In this document: piece by piece, positions 33,640 to 43,192 of the stretch
Position numbering within the stretch: the stretch's first letter is position 1
How the letters are laid out: each line of letters starts with the position of its first letter
DNA from: JBBQKG01 sp038326655
Lineage (GTDB): Bacteria; Actinomycetota; Thermoleophilia; Solirubrobacterales; JBBDJG01
Direction: 5' to 3'
Length of the DNA: 52,954 nucleotides
Assembly (NCBI GenBank): GCA_038326655.1
Contig: JBBQKG010000024.1
Coordinates: 1 to 52,954 of the forward strand
Made by a program: the position numbers and the translations under genes
Notes under the pieces: generated by a model
The model's database searches: none
What the model was told of the DNA's origin: nothing
What the model saw: only the letters and a program-made list of their open reading frames with translations

Positions 33640-36408
33640 ATGCGCGTCCTGGGGGGGATCGGGTTGGCGGCGACGATGCTTGTGATCGGCGCGATGCCTG
33701 CTGCCGCGCAGGCCGACACGCCGTGGAGCATCGGGGGGGCGAAGGTCGACACCACGCCGCCGGCGTTCGACGCGGGACAGGACCTCCAGGACTTTCCGGA
33801 GGTCGACCCCGTCAGCGCCACGAGTTGTCCGCGGATCACCTACAGCGGCCCGCGCCTGTGGCGCTTCGAGGAGCCCTACCAGGACACCGACGGCTCGGGT
33901 GACTTCTCCTATCCCGTGAGTGGCGACCCGGGCGCCGCGCCTGCGCCCGAGCCGTTCTGCGACTACAACCACAACGGCCGCTGGGACGGGATCTACCTGT
34001 CCGGGGGCGCGAACCACCTGATGAAGGCCGTGCACGACCCGATCGACGTGCGCGCGGTGGCCTTCTCCGACGGCTCGAAGACGGTCGTGCTCGAGTCGGT
34101 GATCGCGCAGGGGATCTTCGAGAACTACATCCGCGAGGCGCGCACGAGGGCCCAGTCGCTTGCCGCGGAGGGTTCGCATCTGGCGACCTGCGGTCACATC
34201 GACGAGATCGTGGTCAGCTCCAACCACAACGAGAGCTCGCCGGACACGGTCGGCATCTACGGCGCGCCGGCCGATCCGACCGGAAGCTTCGGGCTCAACT
34301 CGTCGATCGACGAGTACTACATGGACTGGCTGGACGAGCGGATGGCGGAGGCCGCGGTCGAAGCCTGTGACAGCCGCAGGCCGGCTTCGCTGCGGGAGGT
34401 CGACTTCCCCGTCCCGGCCGGCCTGCGGCAGGAGATACATGCGTGGCCGACCACCGATCACGCCGGCCACCCCACCGCGGTCGACCCCAAGGTGCGTGTG
34501 CTCCAGGCCCGCGACGCGGGCGGCAACCCGATCTTCACGATGATGAACCTCGCCGATCACAATCAGGACATCGGCCAGTCGGACGACTACGACGTCGCGC
34601 ATGCCGTCAGCGGCGACTGGCCCGGTTACTTCCACCGCCGCCTGGAGCAGGACGTCGGCGGGCTCGCGATGTTCCTGGCCGCGGACATCGGCTCGATGGA
34701 GGACCTGATCACCGATCCGGCGATTCCGGGACCGCCGTGCTTCAGCGGCGCCAACGGCTGCTATGCGCAGGTGGAGGCGACCGGGGACTCGATCGCGGAC
34801 CACGTGGCCGCCGAGCTGGCGAACGCGCAGCCCGTTCCCGCCGGACCGGTGAACGGGCAGCGCACGGAGTTCTGCGCCCCGCTCGAGAACAACCTGTTCC
34901 GGGCGGCCTTCGAGGCAGGCCTCTTCGGTGAGCGCCAGGGTTACACCGACTGCCAGCCGACGGGCCGGGTCGGCACGGAGGTGCACACCTCGGTCGCGGT
35001 GCTCGACATCGGCGCGGAGCTTCAGTTCATCGTCACTCCCGGCGAGGCCTTTCCCGGACTGATGCTGGGCAGCCCGTGGGGGATCGAGGACGCGAGCTGC
35101 CCGAGCGAGGCCAACCCGCCGGTGCCGACCTGGCACGCACACGCGAAGCACCGGTTCCAGGTGGGGCTCGGCGACGACCTGATCGGCTACGAGAAGCCGG
35201 CCTGGTCGTTCGTCTACGAGCCACTCACCTTCACGTCGCCGAACTGCAACACCGACCCGCACGGTCACAGCCACAGCCTGGAGTCCGAGGCGATCGGGCC
35301 CGCGGCCTCGAACATGGTCGCCGAGCACCTGACCGATCTGCTCGACCAGCAGCCGGATCCCGCGGCGGAGATTCGCCTCGGGCGCTACGTCAAGGCGGAC
35401 GGCACGTTGACGGACGCCTACTCGGTGCCGGTCGACCAGGGCGCCCCGGGCCATTTCCCGACGGACGCGGTCGCGATCTGGCTTGCCGCGCCGGGTTCGA
35501 CCACGCTCGATCCCTCGCCCGGGCAGCCGGACAGCGGCACGATCGTGGCACTGTCCAACATTGGATCGTTCGGCAACCGACCGGTGGACGCCAACGGCGA
35601 ATTCATGGACTTCGACGGCGCCGGCCAGCCCGGCGGGCCGGACGTCTCGACGCGGGGCATGCTCGGCAAGGCGCCCGACGGCGCCGTGCAGAAGCGCTAC
35701 TACGTGAACGTCTATCCGGCGCTGACGGTCTCGGGACCGCTCGGTCCGTCCAATCCGCCGGCGTATGCCCGGCCGAAGGGCGCAACGCCGCTGCGCGCGT
35801 CGCTCGTGCTCGCCTACGCCGATTGCCCCGCGGCGTCGGCGAACAGCCAGCATGGCGCTCCCCTGAGCTTTGCCTCGTGCAAGCCGCCCCACCAGGCCTC
35901 GGACTATCTGACGGTCGGCACCTATGACGCGAACGGCGCGGCCGCGAACGCGGTCGGCTCGGTCCGCTACGACGTCCGGATCAACGCCGCGCCCACGCCC
36001 AACGACGTGCTCATGAACATCAGCACGTCCGACGTGCGCTGCCGGAGCGCGGGCAGCACCGCCTGCGGGAGCGCGAACGACACCGCCGGCCCCGACTACG
36101 CCGGCCAGTTGCAGGAGACCACCGCCCTCCGGATCACGGATGCCGACTACTCGCCGAGCGACTCCGGCACCACGCAGGACATCCCGTTTCCCGTGACGGT
36201 TCCGTGCTCGGCCAGCGCCAGCGCGAGCACCGGCTCCACATGCGCGATCTCGACAAGCGCCAACTCGGTCGTGCCGGGCTCGGCGAAGTCGGGCATGCGG
36301 GCGATCTGGGAGATGGGGCAGGTGCGGGTCTTCGACGGCGGCGCGAGCGGCGTCGCCGGGGCGGCGGACGCGACGCTGTTCGAGGACCAGGGGATCTTCG
36401 TCCCCTGA
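33640..36408 (+). CDS. Secreted neutral/alkaline ceramidase-like protein with lineage-specific C-terminal module
   Basis: The 922-residue protein has a signal peptide (MRVLGGIGLAATMLVIGAMPAAAQA). Residues about 30-650 resemble the N-terminal domain of neutral ceramidases: GGAKVDTTPP at the start, DPIDVRAVAFSDGSKTVVL, VVSSNHNESSPDTVG in place of the zinc-binding S-x-H-x-H-S-G-P loop, and MFLAADIGSMED at the position of the nucleophile loop. Ceramidases release fatty acid from ceramide, but several active-site positions differ, so the substrate is uncertain. Residues 709-922 form a separate module starting YARPKGATPL and ending EDQGIFVP, shared with the sugar dehydrogenase at 19531-21285. Confidence 0.65.
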   Translation: MRVLGGIGLAATMLVIGAMPAAAQADTPWSIGGAKVDTTPPAFDAGQDLQDFPEVDPVSATSCPRITYSGPRLWRFEEPYQDTDGSGDFSYPVSGDPGAAPAPEPFCDYNHNGRWDGIYLSGGANHLMKAVHDPIDVRAVAFSDGSKTVVLESVIAQGIFENYIREARTRAQSLAAEGSHLATCGHIDEIVVSSNHNESSPDTVGIYGAPADPTGSFGLNSSIDEYYMDWLDERMAEAAVEACDSRRPASLREVDFPVPAGLRQEIHAWPTTDHAGHPTAVDPKVRVLQARDAGGNPIFTMMNLADHNQDIGQSDDYDVAHAVSGDWPGYFHRRLEQDVGGLAMFLAADIGSMEDLITDPAIPGPPCFSGANGCYAQVEATGDSIADHVAAELANAQPVPAGPVNGQRTEFCAPLENNLFRAAFEAGLFGERQGYTDCQPTGRVGTEVHTSVAVLDIGAELQFIVTPGEAFPGLMLGSPWGIEDASCPSEANPPVPTWHAHAKHRFQVGLGDDLIGYEKPAWSFVYEPLTFTSPNCNTDPHGHSHSLESEAIGPAASNMVAEHLTDLLDQQPDPAAEIRLGRYVKADGTLTDAYSVPVDQGAPGHFPTDAVAIWLAAPGSTTLDPSPGQPDSGTIVALSNIGSFGNRPVDANGEFMDFDGAGQPGGPDVSTRGMLGKAPDGAVQKRYYVNVYPALTVSGPLGPSNPPAYARPKGATPLRASLVLAYADCPAASANSQHGAPLSFASCKPPHQASDYLTVGTYDANGAAANAVGSVRYDVRINAAPTPNDVLMNISTSDVRCRSAGSTACGSANDTAGPDYAGQLQETTALRITDADYSPSDSGTTQDIPFPVTVPCSASASASTGSTCAISTSANSVVPGSAKSGMRAIWEMGQVRVFDGGASGVAGAADATLFEDQGIFVP

Positions 36409-36453
36409 CGCGGTGCCCACGCAGATAGCCGCCGCGCGTCGTACCGTGGTGCG

Positions 36454-38682
36454 ATGCCCAAGACACTCGTAGTCGCGGAGAAGCCCTCGGTCGGACAGGA
36501 CATCGCCTCGGCCCTGCCCGGGTCGTTCAGCGCCAGCAAGGACAAGACGCACCTCGTCGGCGACGACTACGTGATCACGTGGGCGGTCGGCCATCTGGTG
36601 GGCCTCGCAGAGCCCGACTCCTACGACCCGAAGTTCAAGAAGTGGCGTTTCGCGGATCTGCCGATCCTGCCGGACGAATTCAAGCTCGTCCCCAACGACG
36701 ACAAGTCCAAGCAGCAGCTGACCGCGATCCACAAGCTGATCAGGAGCGATGAGATCGCCGATGTCGTGAACGCGTGCGATGCCGGCCGCGAGGGTGAGTT
36801 GATCTTCGTGTACGTCTACGAGACCTCGAAGGCGACGAAGCCGGTCAGGCGGCTGTGGCTCAATGCGATGACCGCGAAGGCGATCGTCGACGCGTTCGGT
36901 CGCCTTCGCCCGGCCGACGAGATGCTGCCGCTCGAGGCGGCCGCCCGCTCGCGCTCGGAGGCGGACTGGATCGTGGGCATGAACGCCACGCGCGCCGCCT
37001 CGATCAGGCTGCGCGCCGCATTCGACGGCATCGTCTCGCTGGGTCGCGTGCAGACGCCCACGCTGGCGCTGGTGGCCCGGCGGGAAGAAGAGATCCGTGC
37101 ATTCGAGCCTGAGCCGTACTGGCTCGTCGAGGCGGACTTCGCGGCGGACGGCGAGCGGCTGTACGCGGGCCGCTACCTCGGCGGCAAGCGGATCGACGAG
37201 CAGCTGGCGGCCACGATCGTGGAGGAGTGCCGCGACCAGCCGGGCGAGATCACGAAGCTCGAGACGAAGGAGGAGCGGGAGCGCTCACAGCTGCTCTACG
37301 ACCTCACCTCGCTCCAGCGAGAGGCGAACGTGCGATTCGGCTTCTCCGCGAGGCGCACGCTTGGCGCGGCGCAGAAGCTCTACGAGCAGCACAAGGCGAT
37401 CACCTATCCGCGCACCAGCTCGCGCTGGCTCTCGGGCGACATGATTCCCGAGATCCGGCCGACGGCGGAGCTCGTGGGCAAGCACCGCGAGTACGCTAAG
37501 GGCGCGGCATACGTCACGGGGCTGAAGGACCTGCCGCTGGGGCGCGTGGTCAACGACAAGAAGGTGTCAGACCACCACGCGATCATCCCGACCAAGTCGA
37601 CGCAGGATCTGGCGAGGATGCGCCCGGACGAGAAGAAGGTCTACGACCTCGTCGCGAGGCGCTTCCTCTCGATCTTCCATCCGGACGCGGTCTTCGAGCG
37701 CACGCGGGTCGAGACCACGGTCGCCGCGCACGTCTTCCGCACGAGCGGGCGCGTGTTGCTCGAGGCGGGCTGGCGCTCGGTGTACGGCCAGGAGGCCGAT
37801 TCGCCGGACCGGCCCGACGACGACTCGGGTGGCGACCAGCAGCTGCCGAAGCTCGAGCTGGGGGAGAGCGTCGCGACGCGCCGGGTCGAGTCGCTGCGCA
37901 AGGAGACGCAGCCTCCGAGGCGGTTCACCGAGGCCTCGTTGCTGGGCGCGATGGAGACTGCGGGCAAGGACATCGGGGACGCCGAGCTGCGCGAGGCGAT
38001 GAAGGACTCCGGCATCGGCACCCCCGCAACGCGCGCTTCGATCATCGAGCGGCTCATCTCCGTGAGCTACATCGAGCGCGAGGGCCGGGCCCTCCACGCG
38101 ACCGAGAAGGGCGTCCAGGTGATCCGGCTGCTCGGCGACCACCAGCTCACCTCGCCGGAGCTCACCGGTGAGTGGGAGAAGCGCCTGGAGCTGATCGCCC
38201 AGGGCGAGGAGAGCCGCCCGTCGTTCATGCGCGACATCGCCCGCTTCGCCGAGCAGACCGTTGGGCAGCTCGACGGCTTGAAGGGCGTGAAGATCGAGCG
38301 CGCCAACCTCGGCTCGTGCCCGGTCTGCGGCAAGGACGTGACCGAGAACCGGAAGGGCTTTTCCTGCTGGTCGAAGGAGGACCCCGGCTGCGGCTTCGTG
38401 GTGTGGAAGCAGAAGGCCGGCAAGAGCCTCCCGGCCTCGGTCGTGAAGGAGCTGATGGAGAGCCTTCAGCAGTCGATCGAGCGCGGTGACGAGCCGCCCA
38501 CCGGCCGCACCGCCAAGCAGGTCAAGGGCTTCAAGAGCCGTGCGCGGCGCTCGTTCAACGCGAAGCTGAAGATCGCCCGGACGGACGAGGGAAAATGGCG
38601 GGTCGACTTCGACGAGGAGTGGGCGTCGGACAAGGCCGGCGGCACCGACGGCGTGGAGGGGGCGGTCTCGGAGGCTGCTTAG
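36454..38682 (+). CDS. topB: DNA topoisomerase III (type IA)
   Basis: The 742-residue enzyme relaxes or decatenates DNA through a 5'-phosphotyrosine. The Toprim domain begins LVVAEKPSVGQDIA and carries the metal-binding NACDAGREGELIF (about 107-119). The catalytic tyrosine lies in AITYPRTSSRWLSG (about 312-325). GIGTPATRASIIERL completes the core. A zinc-finger-like CPVCG...CW...CGF segment (about 626-652) and a basic tail follow. Length and C-terminal zinc element fit TopB/topoisomerase III rather than a full TopA. It is followed after 16 bases by the GST-fold gene. Confidence 0.92.
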   Translation: MPKTLVVAEKPSVGQDIASALPGSFSASKDKTHLVGDDYVITWAVGHLVGLAEPDSYDPKFKKWRFADLPILPDEFKLVPNDDKSKQQLTAIHKLIRSDEIADVVNACDAGREGELIFVYVYETSKATKPVRRLWLNAMTAKAIVDAFGRLRPADEMLPLEAAARSRSEADWIVGMNATRAASIRLRAAFDGIVSLGRVQTPTLALVARREEEIRAFEPEPYWLVEADFAADGERLYAGRYLGGKRIDEQLAATIVEECRDQPGEITKLETKEERERSQLLYDLTSLQREANVRFGFSARRTLGAAQKLYEQHKAITYPRTSSRWLSGDMIPEIRPTAELVGKHREYAKGAAYVTGLKDLPLGRVVNDKKVSDHHAIIPTKSTQDLARMRPDEKKVYDLVARRFLSIFHPDAVFERTRVETTVAAHVFRTSGRVLLEAGWRSVYGQEADSPDRPDDDSGGDQQLPKLELGESVATRRVESLRKETQPPRRFTEASLLGAMETAGKDIGDAELREAMKDSGIGTPATRASIIERLISVSYIEREGRALHATEKGVQVIRLLGDHQLTSPELTGEWEKRLELIAQGEESRPSFMRDIARFAEQTVGQLDGLKGVKIERANLGSCPVCGKDVTENRKGFSCWSKEDPGCGFVVWKQKAGKSLPASVVKELMESLQQSIERGDEPPTGRTAKQVKGFKSRARRSFNAKLKIARTDEGKWRVDFDEEWASDKAGGTDGVEGAVSEAA

Positions 38683-38698
38683 GGCGATACGCTCCGGC

Positions 38699-39493
38699 GT
38701 GACACCGATGGAAGCGAAGCTCTACGTCATTCTCGGCTCGCATGCCTGTCGCACGGGGATGCTGATGCTGGACCACAAGGACATCGAGTATCAGCGCGTG
38801 GAGCTGCCCACGGTGCTGCATCCATGGGCTCTGCGGCTGCACCGCTTCGCGGGCAATTCGACGCCGTTTCGCGAGGTCGACGGCCAGGCCCCCCGCATGC
38901 TCGCGACGGCAGATCGGATGGGGACGGTGCCGGCGCTGCTCGTCGATGGCCAGCGAGTCAAGACCAACCGGGAGATTGCACGCTTCCTCGACGTGATCCG
39001 CTCCGACCCGCCGCTCTTTCCCGCCGATCCAGACCGCCGCCGCGCGGTCGAGGAAGCAGAGCGCTGGGGCGACGAGGTCCTGCAGATGGCCGCGCGCCGG
39101 CTGGCGCTCACCGCCTCGCTGCCCGGCGGGGCGGGGCTGACCAGGCAGGCCGATGACGGCCGGCTCGGGCCGTTGCTGTGGAGGCGGCGGGCGGTGAGGC
39201 TGATCGGGACGCGCATGATCGCGCGGCTGGTGTTTCGTGCCAACCGGCGGGCCGAGCTGCAGCTCATGAAGGAGCTGCCCAGCCTGCTCGACCGGGTCGA
39301 TGCCTGGATCGAGGCCGGCGTGCTCAACGGGGAGCAGTTGAACGCGGCCGATTTCATGATCGCCCCGAGCCTCGCGCTGCTCTGCTACCGGCCCGACGTT
39401 CGACAGGAGATCGAGCGGCGGCCGGCGATCGACCTCGTGGACCGCCTGCTGCCCGACCCCGCCGCGTCACAGGCGCAGGCGCTCGCGGCCTGA
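38699..39493 (+). CDS. Glutathione S-transferase-fold protein
   Basis: The 264-residue protein has an N-terminal thioredoxin-like GST domain (KLYVILGSHACRTGMLMLDHKDIEYQRVEL in pattern, then MGTVPALLVDGQRVKTNREIARFLD) and a helical C-terminal domain (about 110-250). Actinobacteria usually lack glutathione, so the thiol partner or function is uncertain. GTG 38699 is used; ATG 38708 is an equally good start. Its 3' end overlaps the converging regulator gene by 27 bases. Confidence 0.75.
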   Translation: MTPMEAKLYVILGSHACRTGMLMLDHKDIEYQRVELPTVLHPWALRLHRFAGNSTPFREVDGQAPRMLATADRMGTVPALLVDGQRVKTNREIARFLDVIRSDPPLFPADPDRRRAVEEAERWGDEVLQMAARRLALTASLPGGAGLTRQADDGRLGPLLWRRRAVRLIGTRMIARLVFRANRRAELQLMKELPSLLDRVDAWIEAGVLNGEQLNAADFMIAPSLALLCYRPDVRQEIERRPAIDLVDRLLPDPAASQAQALAA

Positions 39494-40678
39494 GCTGCGC
39501 GCGCGCAACACGAGCGCGAGCTCAAACCGGTAATCGGGATCGTCGAGGGCGCTGCCGAAGCACTCGCGCAGGCGACCGAGGCGGTACCGCACGGTCTGGG
39601 GATGGACGTTCAGCGCCGCGGCGATCTCCGGCACCTTGCCCTGATGGTCGAGCCAGGCGAGCAGCGTCTGGCCCAAGCGCTCACGTGAGCTCTCCGTCTC
39701 GTCGGCCAGCGGGGCAAGGCGCTGCCGCGCGAGGTCGTCGAGCAGGCTTCGATCGGCGTGCAGTATGAGCGCCGCGAGCTGCTCGTCGGCGAGCACCAGC
39801 CCGTTCGCCGGAATCACACCCTCCTCGATGAGCCTCTGTGCCGCGAAGGCCCGGCGGGCGCTGACCGCCGCCTGCTGCCACGGGACCGCCGGACCGATGA
39901 CGGCGTCGTGTTCCCCGAGCGCCGCTTCGATCTCGTGTCGCCGCCCCGGTACCTCCGGATCGGGCACGAGCGCGCAGCTGGCATCGTCGAGCGGTGCGAC
40001 AATCGTCTCCGCCGGGAGGCGGACGGCGATGCGCCTTTCCGACTTGCGCCAGACGAGCGCGGCCAGTGAGCCGGGCACCGTCCAGCCGGCCTCCCGGGCC
40101 GCGTCCTCGACGGCAGCGAGGTCCGGGGCCGGGGACTGGATCATCAGGGTGGCGAGCCGGCGACGGCGGCGCTGCGCCTCCCCGGCGGCTGCCGCCTGCT
40201 CCTGTGCATGGCCCTCGGCCGAGGCCGCGGAAAGCTCGTCGATGTAGGCGAAGATCGACTCGGCAAGGCGGGCGAGGATCTCCTCGCCGAGCTCAGCCGC
40301 GCGGGCAGCCTCGGCCACCCGTCGCCAGGCCACGCGGGCGCCGATGCGGTACGCGGCGAGCAGAGCCTCCATCGTTCGTCCTGCCCGCGCCTCGCCGCGG
40401 CCGATCCGGACATAGACCTCGCGCCCGGCGGAGCGATCCCGGTCGGGCTCCTCGACCAGGTCGACGAACTGGGTGAGCGCCTGCTCGACCCCGATGCGGA
40501 CACCGGCGCCAAACGCTCCCTCCAGCGGCCGAGCGTAGGCCGGGACGCCGTCGCGGATCGCGTCGATGATCTCATCGCTGAGCTGGGGTATGCCGGGGCC
40601 GAGCACGTCGGCGACCGCCGGAGGCAGGGCCGCCCACGGTTCGTCAGCGTGGGTTCGAGTTTTTCGTTGCAATGTCAC
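39467..40678 (-). CDS. PucR/CdaR-type helix-turn-helix transcriptional regulator
   Basis: The 403-residue protein ends with a PucR C-terminal HTH: LLAWLDHQGKVPEIAAALNVHPQTVRYRLGRLREC (pattern), then ALDDPDYRFELALVLRA. The N-terminal 160 residues are helical and resemble RsbRD-like sensor domains; the middle is a GGDEF-like CdaR region (about 185-300). GTG at 40676-40678 is preferred because the frame further upstream runs into the divergent promoter region. It faces the desaturase operon across 103 bases and is its likely regulator, perhaps responding to a lipid or temperature cue. Confidence 0.8.
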   Translation of the reverse strand: MTLQRKTRTHADEPWAALPPAVADVLGPGIPQLSDEIIDAIRDGVPAYARPLEGAFGAGVRIGVEQALTQFVDLVEEPDRDRSAGREVYVRIGRGEARAGRTMEALLAAYRIGARVAWRRVAEAARAAELGEEILARLAESIFAYIDELSAASAEGHAQEQAAAAGEAQRRRRRLATLMIQSPAPDLAAVEDAAREAGWTVPGSLAALVWRKSERRIAVRLPAETIVAPLDDASCALVPDPEVPGRRHEIEAALGEHDAVIGPAVPWQQAAVSARRAFAAQRLIEEGVIPANGLVLADEQLAALILHADRSLLDDLARQRLAPLADETESSRERLGQTLLAWLDHQGKVPEIAAALNVHPQTVRYRLGRLRECFGSALDDPDYRFELALVLRARSSGRERLRL

Positions 40679-40781
40679 AAGTTTCCGGTGGCCCCTTCTT
40701 ATACCACCAACGAGAACCGTATTGTTTTGGCCGTTAGCCTCAAAGTCCCAGGAACCGAAGCCTCCGACGAAAGGTCGACGA
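40679..40781. promoter_or_regulatory. Divergent promoter region between PucR-type regulator and desaturase operon
   Basis: These 103 bases are noticeably AT-richer than their surroundings (TTCTTATACCACC, CCGTATTGTTTTGG). They contain an inverted pair GGTGG (40687-40691) and CCACC (40704-40708). Promoters for both directions should lie here; exact -10/-35 boxes cannot be fixed by eye. Confidence 0.4.
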
Positions 40782-42062
40782 ATGGAAGCCATAACCAGCG
40801 CGATCGCAGAGGCCGCAGCAGCGACCGTCAACGACGTTCACCCGGAGTCGACGCCGTTCTCGATCGAACTTTCCCAGGACCAGCGCGACGTTCGCGACTG
40901 GGTGCACGGCTTTGCCGAGCAGGTCGTGCGTCCCGCCGCCGCCGAGTGGGACGAGCGCGAGGAAACACCCTGGCCGGTGATCCAGGAAGCGGCGAAGATC
41001 GGCCTCTACGGCTTCGAGGCGATCGCCCAGTTCTGGGTCGACCCTTCCGGTCTGACGATGCCGATCGTCAACGAGGAGCTGTTCTGGGGCGATGCCGGCA
41101 TCGGCATGTCGATCATGGGCACGACGCTTGCCGTGGCCGGCATCCACGCGGCCGGCACGCCCGACCAGCTCGTCGAGTGGATACCGCAGTGCTTCGGGAC
41201 CGCCGACGATCCCAAGGTGGGCGCCTTCTGCGTCTCCGAGCCGGATGCCGGCTCCGATGTCTCGTCGCTTCGCACACGCGCCCGCTACGACGAGGCCACC
41301 GACGAGTGGGTCCTGAACGGCCAGAAGGCCTGGTGCACGAACGGTGGGATCGCGAACGTCCACGTGGTCGTTGCCTCCGTCGATCCAGAGCTCCGCGCTC
41401 GTGGGCAGGCTGCGTTCGTAGTCCCGCCCGAGACGAAGGGCCTCGTGATGGGCACCAAGCTGAAGAAACACGGCATCCGCGCCTCGCACACCGCCGACGT
41501 GTTCCTCGACGACTGCCGCGTGCCGGGCTCGTGCCTGCTGGGCGGAAAGGACAAGCTCGACGAGCGCCTCGCGCGGACGCGCGAAGGGACGAGGGCGAAA
41601 AAGCAGGCCGCGATGCAGACGTTCGAGTTGAGCCGGCCCACCGTGGGCGCCCAGGCGCTCGGGATCGCCCGCGCCGCCCACGAGTATGCGCTCGACTACG
41701 CCAAGCAGCGCGTGCAGTTCGGCCGCCCGATCATCGAGAACCAGGCGATCGCGTTCCCGCTCGCGGACATGAAGATGGAGATCGATGCCGCGCGGCTGCT
41801 GGTCTGGCGGGCCGCGTGGATGGGAAAGACCGGCAAGCCGTTCACCGCCGCCGAGGGCTCGATGTCGAAGCTCAAGGCAGGGGAGGTCGCTGTCTGGGTG
41901 ACCGAGCGCGCGATTCAGATCCTCGGAGGCAACGGCTACACCCGCGAGTTCCCCGTCGAGCGCATGCACCGCGACGCGAAGATCTACACGATCTTCGAGG
42001 GCACCTCGGAGATCCAGCGGCTCGTGATCGCGCGGGCGATCTCGGGCATCCAGATCCAGTGA
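40782..42062 (+). CDS. Acyl-CoA dehydrogenase
   Basis: The 426-residue flavoenzyme introduces a trans double bond at C2-C3 of acyl-CoA and passes electrons to ETF. Signature stretches are FCVSEPDAGSDVSSLRT, WVLNGQKAWCTNGG, KKHGIRASHTADVFLDDCRVP and the C-terminal ILGGNGYTREFPVERMHRDAKIYTIFEGTSEIQRL; the Glu in IFEGT is the catalytic base. ATG at 40782 gives an N-terminus some 35 residues longer than usual. It is the first gene of a three-gene operon with a ferredoxin reductase and a desaturase, six bases from the next start. Confidence 0.88.
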   Translation: MEAITSAIAEAAAATVNDVHPESTPFSIELSQDQRDVRDWVHGFAEQVVRPAAAEWDEREETPWPVIQEAAKIGLYGFEAIAQFWVDPSGLTMPIVNEELFWGDAGIGMSIMGTTLAVAGIHAAGTPDQLVEWIPQCFGTADDPKVGAFCVSEPDAGSDVSSLRTRARYDEATDEWVLNGQKAWCTNGGIANVHVVVASVDPELRARGQAAFVVPPETKGLVMGTKLKKHGIRASHTADVFLDDCRVPGSCLLGGKDKLDERLARTREGTRAKKQAAMQTFELSRPTVGAQALGIARAAHEYALDYAKQRVQFGRPIIENQAIAFPLADMKMEIDAARLLVWRAAWMGKTGKPFTAAEGSMSKLKAGEVAVWVTERAIQILGGNGYTREFPVERMHRDAKIYTIFEGTSEIQRLVIARAISGIQIQ

Positions 42063-42068
42063 GACGGA

Positions 42069-43172
42069 ATGGCTGAACGAGGAGCTCGACCCAACGTCCC
42101 CGCCTGGCGGCTGAGGCTGCTTCAGGCGCTGCGGGCGTTCTTCACGCCGCTGCTCCCGGACGACTACCTGGAGCTGATCAATCCGCTGTGGTCGACGCAG
42201 GAGCTCCGTGGCCGGATCGAGCGCATCGAGCGGGAGACGCCTGACGCGGTCACGGTCGTGATCAAGCCCGGCTGGGAGTGGCCCGGGCACAGGCCCGGCC
42301 AGTACCTGCGCATCGGCATGCCCGTCAACGGGGTCCACCACTGGCGCGCCTATTCGATCACCTCCGACCCGGGCCACCCGGACGGCTGCATCAGCATCAC
42401 GCCGAAGCTGGTCGAGACGGGGAAGGTGTCGCCATACCTGGTGCGCACGGCCCGGCGGGGCGTGATCGTCCGGCTCGGTGGAGTGGAGGGCGCCTTCACG
42501 CTTCCCGAACCATTACCGGCCAAGCTGCTGTTCATCAGCGCCGGCAGCGGCATCACCCCGATCATGAGCATGCTGCGCAGCATCGACCGCGACGGGGGAT
42601 TCACCGACGTCGTGCATCTCCACTCGGCGCGCAGCGCCGCGGACGTGATCTTCGGCGCTCAGCTGCGCGACATCGCCCAGCGCAATCCGGGCTTCCGGCT
42701 GCACGAGCAACACACCGGCGAGCGGGGTCGCATGTCCCCTGCCGACCTCGACCGGCTGTGTCCCGACTGGCGCGAGCGCGAGACCTTCCTTTCCGGGCCC
42801 GCCGAGATGCTGGCCGCGATCACCGCGCACTGGCGACAGCAGCTCGGAGACTCCGATCGCCTCCACGTCGAGCATTTCCAGCCCTATCTGGGCGAAACGG
42901 AAGGCCGGCAGGGAGACGGCGGCACGATCCGCTTCTGCACGAGCGGCGTGAACGCCTCCTCCGACGGCTCGAAGCCGATGCTCGTGGCCGGCGAGGACGC
43001 GGGCGCCACGCTTCCCTTCGGCTGCCGGATGGGAATCTGCCACACCTGCGTCGGGCGCCTGCGCTCTGGCAGGATCCGCGACTTGCGCACCGGCGAGGTC
43101 CACGGCCAGGACGGCGAGATGGTCCGCACCTGCATCAACGCGCCCGAGGGCGCGGTCGAGATCGAACTCTGA
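42069..43172 (+). CDS. Ferredoxin reductase (FNR domain plus 2Fe-2S ferredoxin domain), desaturase electron donor
   Basis: The 367-residue flavoprotein has an FAD domain (about 45-145, with WRAYSITSDP), an NAD(P)-binding domain (about 150-270, LLFISAGSGITPIMSMLRSI) and a C-terminal plant-type 2Fe-2S domain with CRMGICHTC and a later Cys in RTCINAP. It closely resembles the mycobacterial reductase (Rv3230c) that feeds electrons from NADPH to the acyl-CoA desaturase DesA3. The desaturase gene follows after 20 bases, so the pair should act together at the membrane. Confidence 0.9.
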   Translation: MAERGARPNVPAWRLRLLQALRAFFTPLLPDDYLELINPLWSTQELRGRIERIERETPDAVTVVIKPGWEWPGHRPGQYLRIGMPVNGVHHWRAYSITSDPGHPDGCISITPKLVETGKVSPYLVRTARRGVIVRLGGVEGAFTLPEPLPAKLLFISAGSGITPIMSMLRSIDRDGGFTDVVHLHSARSAADVIFGAQLRDIAQRNPGFRLHEQHTGERGRMSPADLDRLCPDWRERETFLSGPAEMLAAITAHWRQQLGDSDRLHVEHFQPYLGETEGRQGDGGTIRFCTSGVNASSDGSKPMLVAGEDAGATLPFGCRMGICHTCVGRLRSGRIRDLRTGEVHGQDGEMVRTCINAPEGAVEIEL

Positions 43173-43192
43173 CCCCGCAAGGGAGGAACAAC

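Noticed and set aside
33523..36732. Very long minus-strand open frame (over 1,000 codons) opposite the ceramidase-like gene
   Set aside because: In GC-rich DNA the antisense frame aligned with third codon positions often stays open. The product is Arg/Ala/Val-rich without domain motifs, while the plus strand has a signal peptide and conserved blocks.
38699..39493. True glutathione transferase
   Set aside because: The fold is clear, but actinobacteria generally use mycothiol, and no residues specific for glutathione binding can be confirmed by eye; only the fold is claimed.
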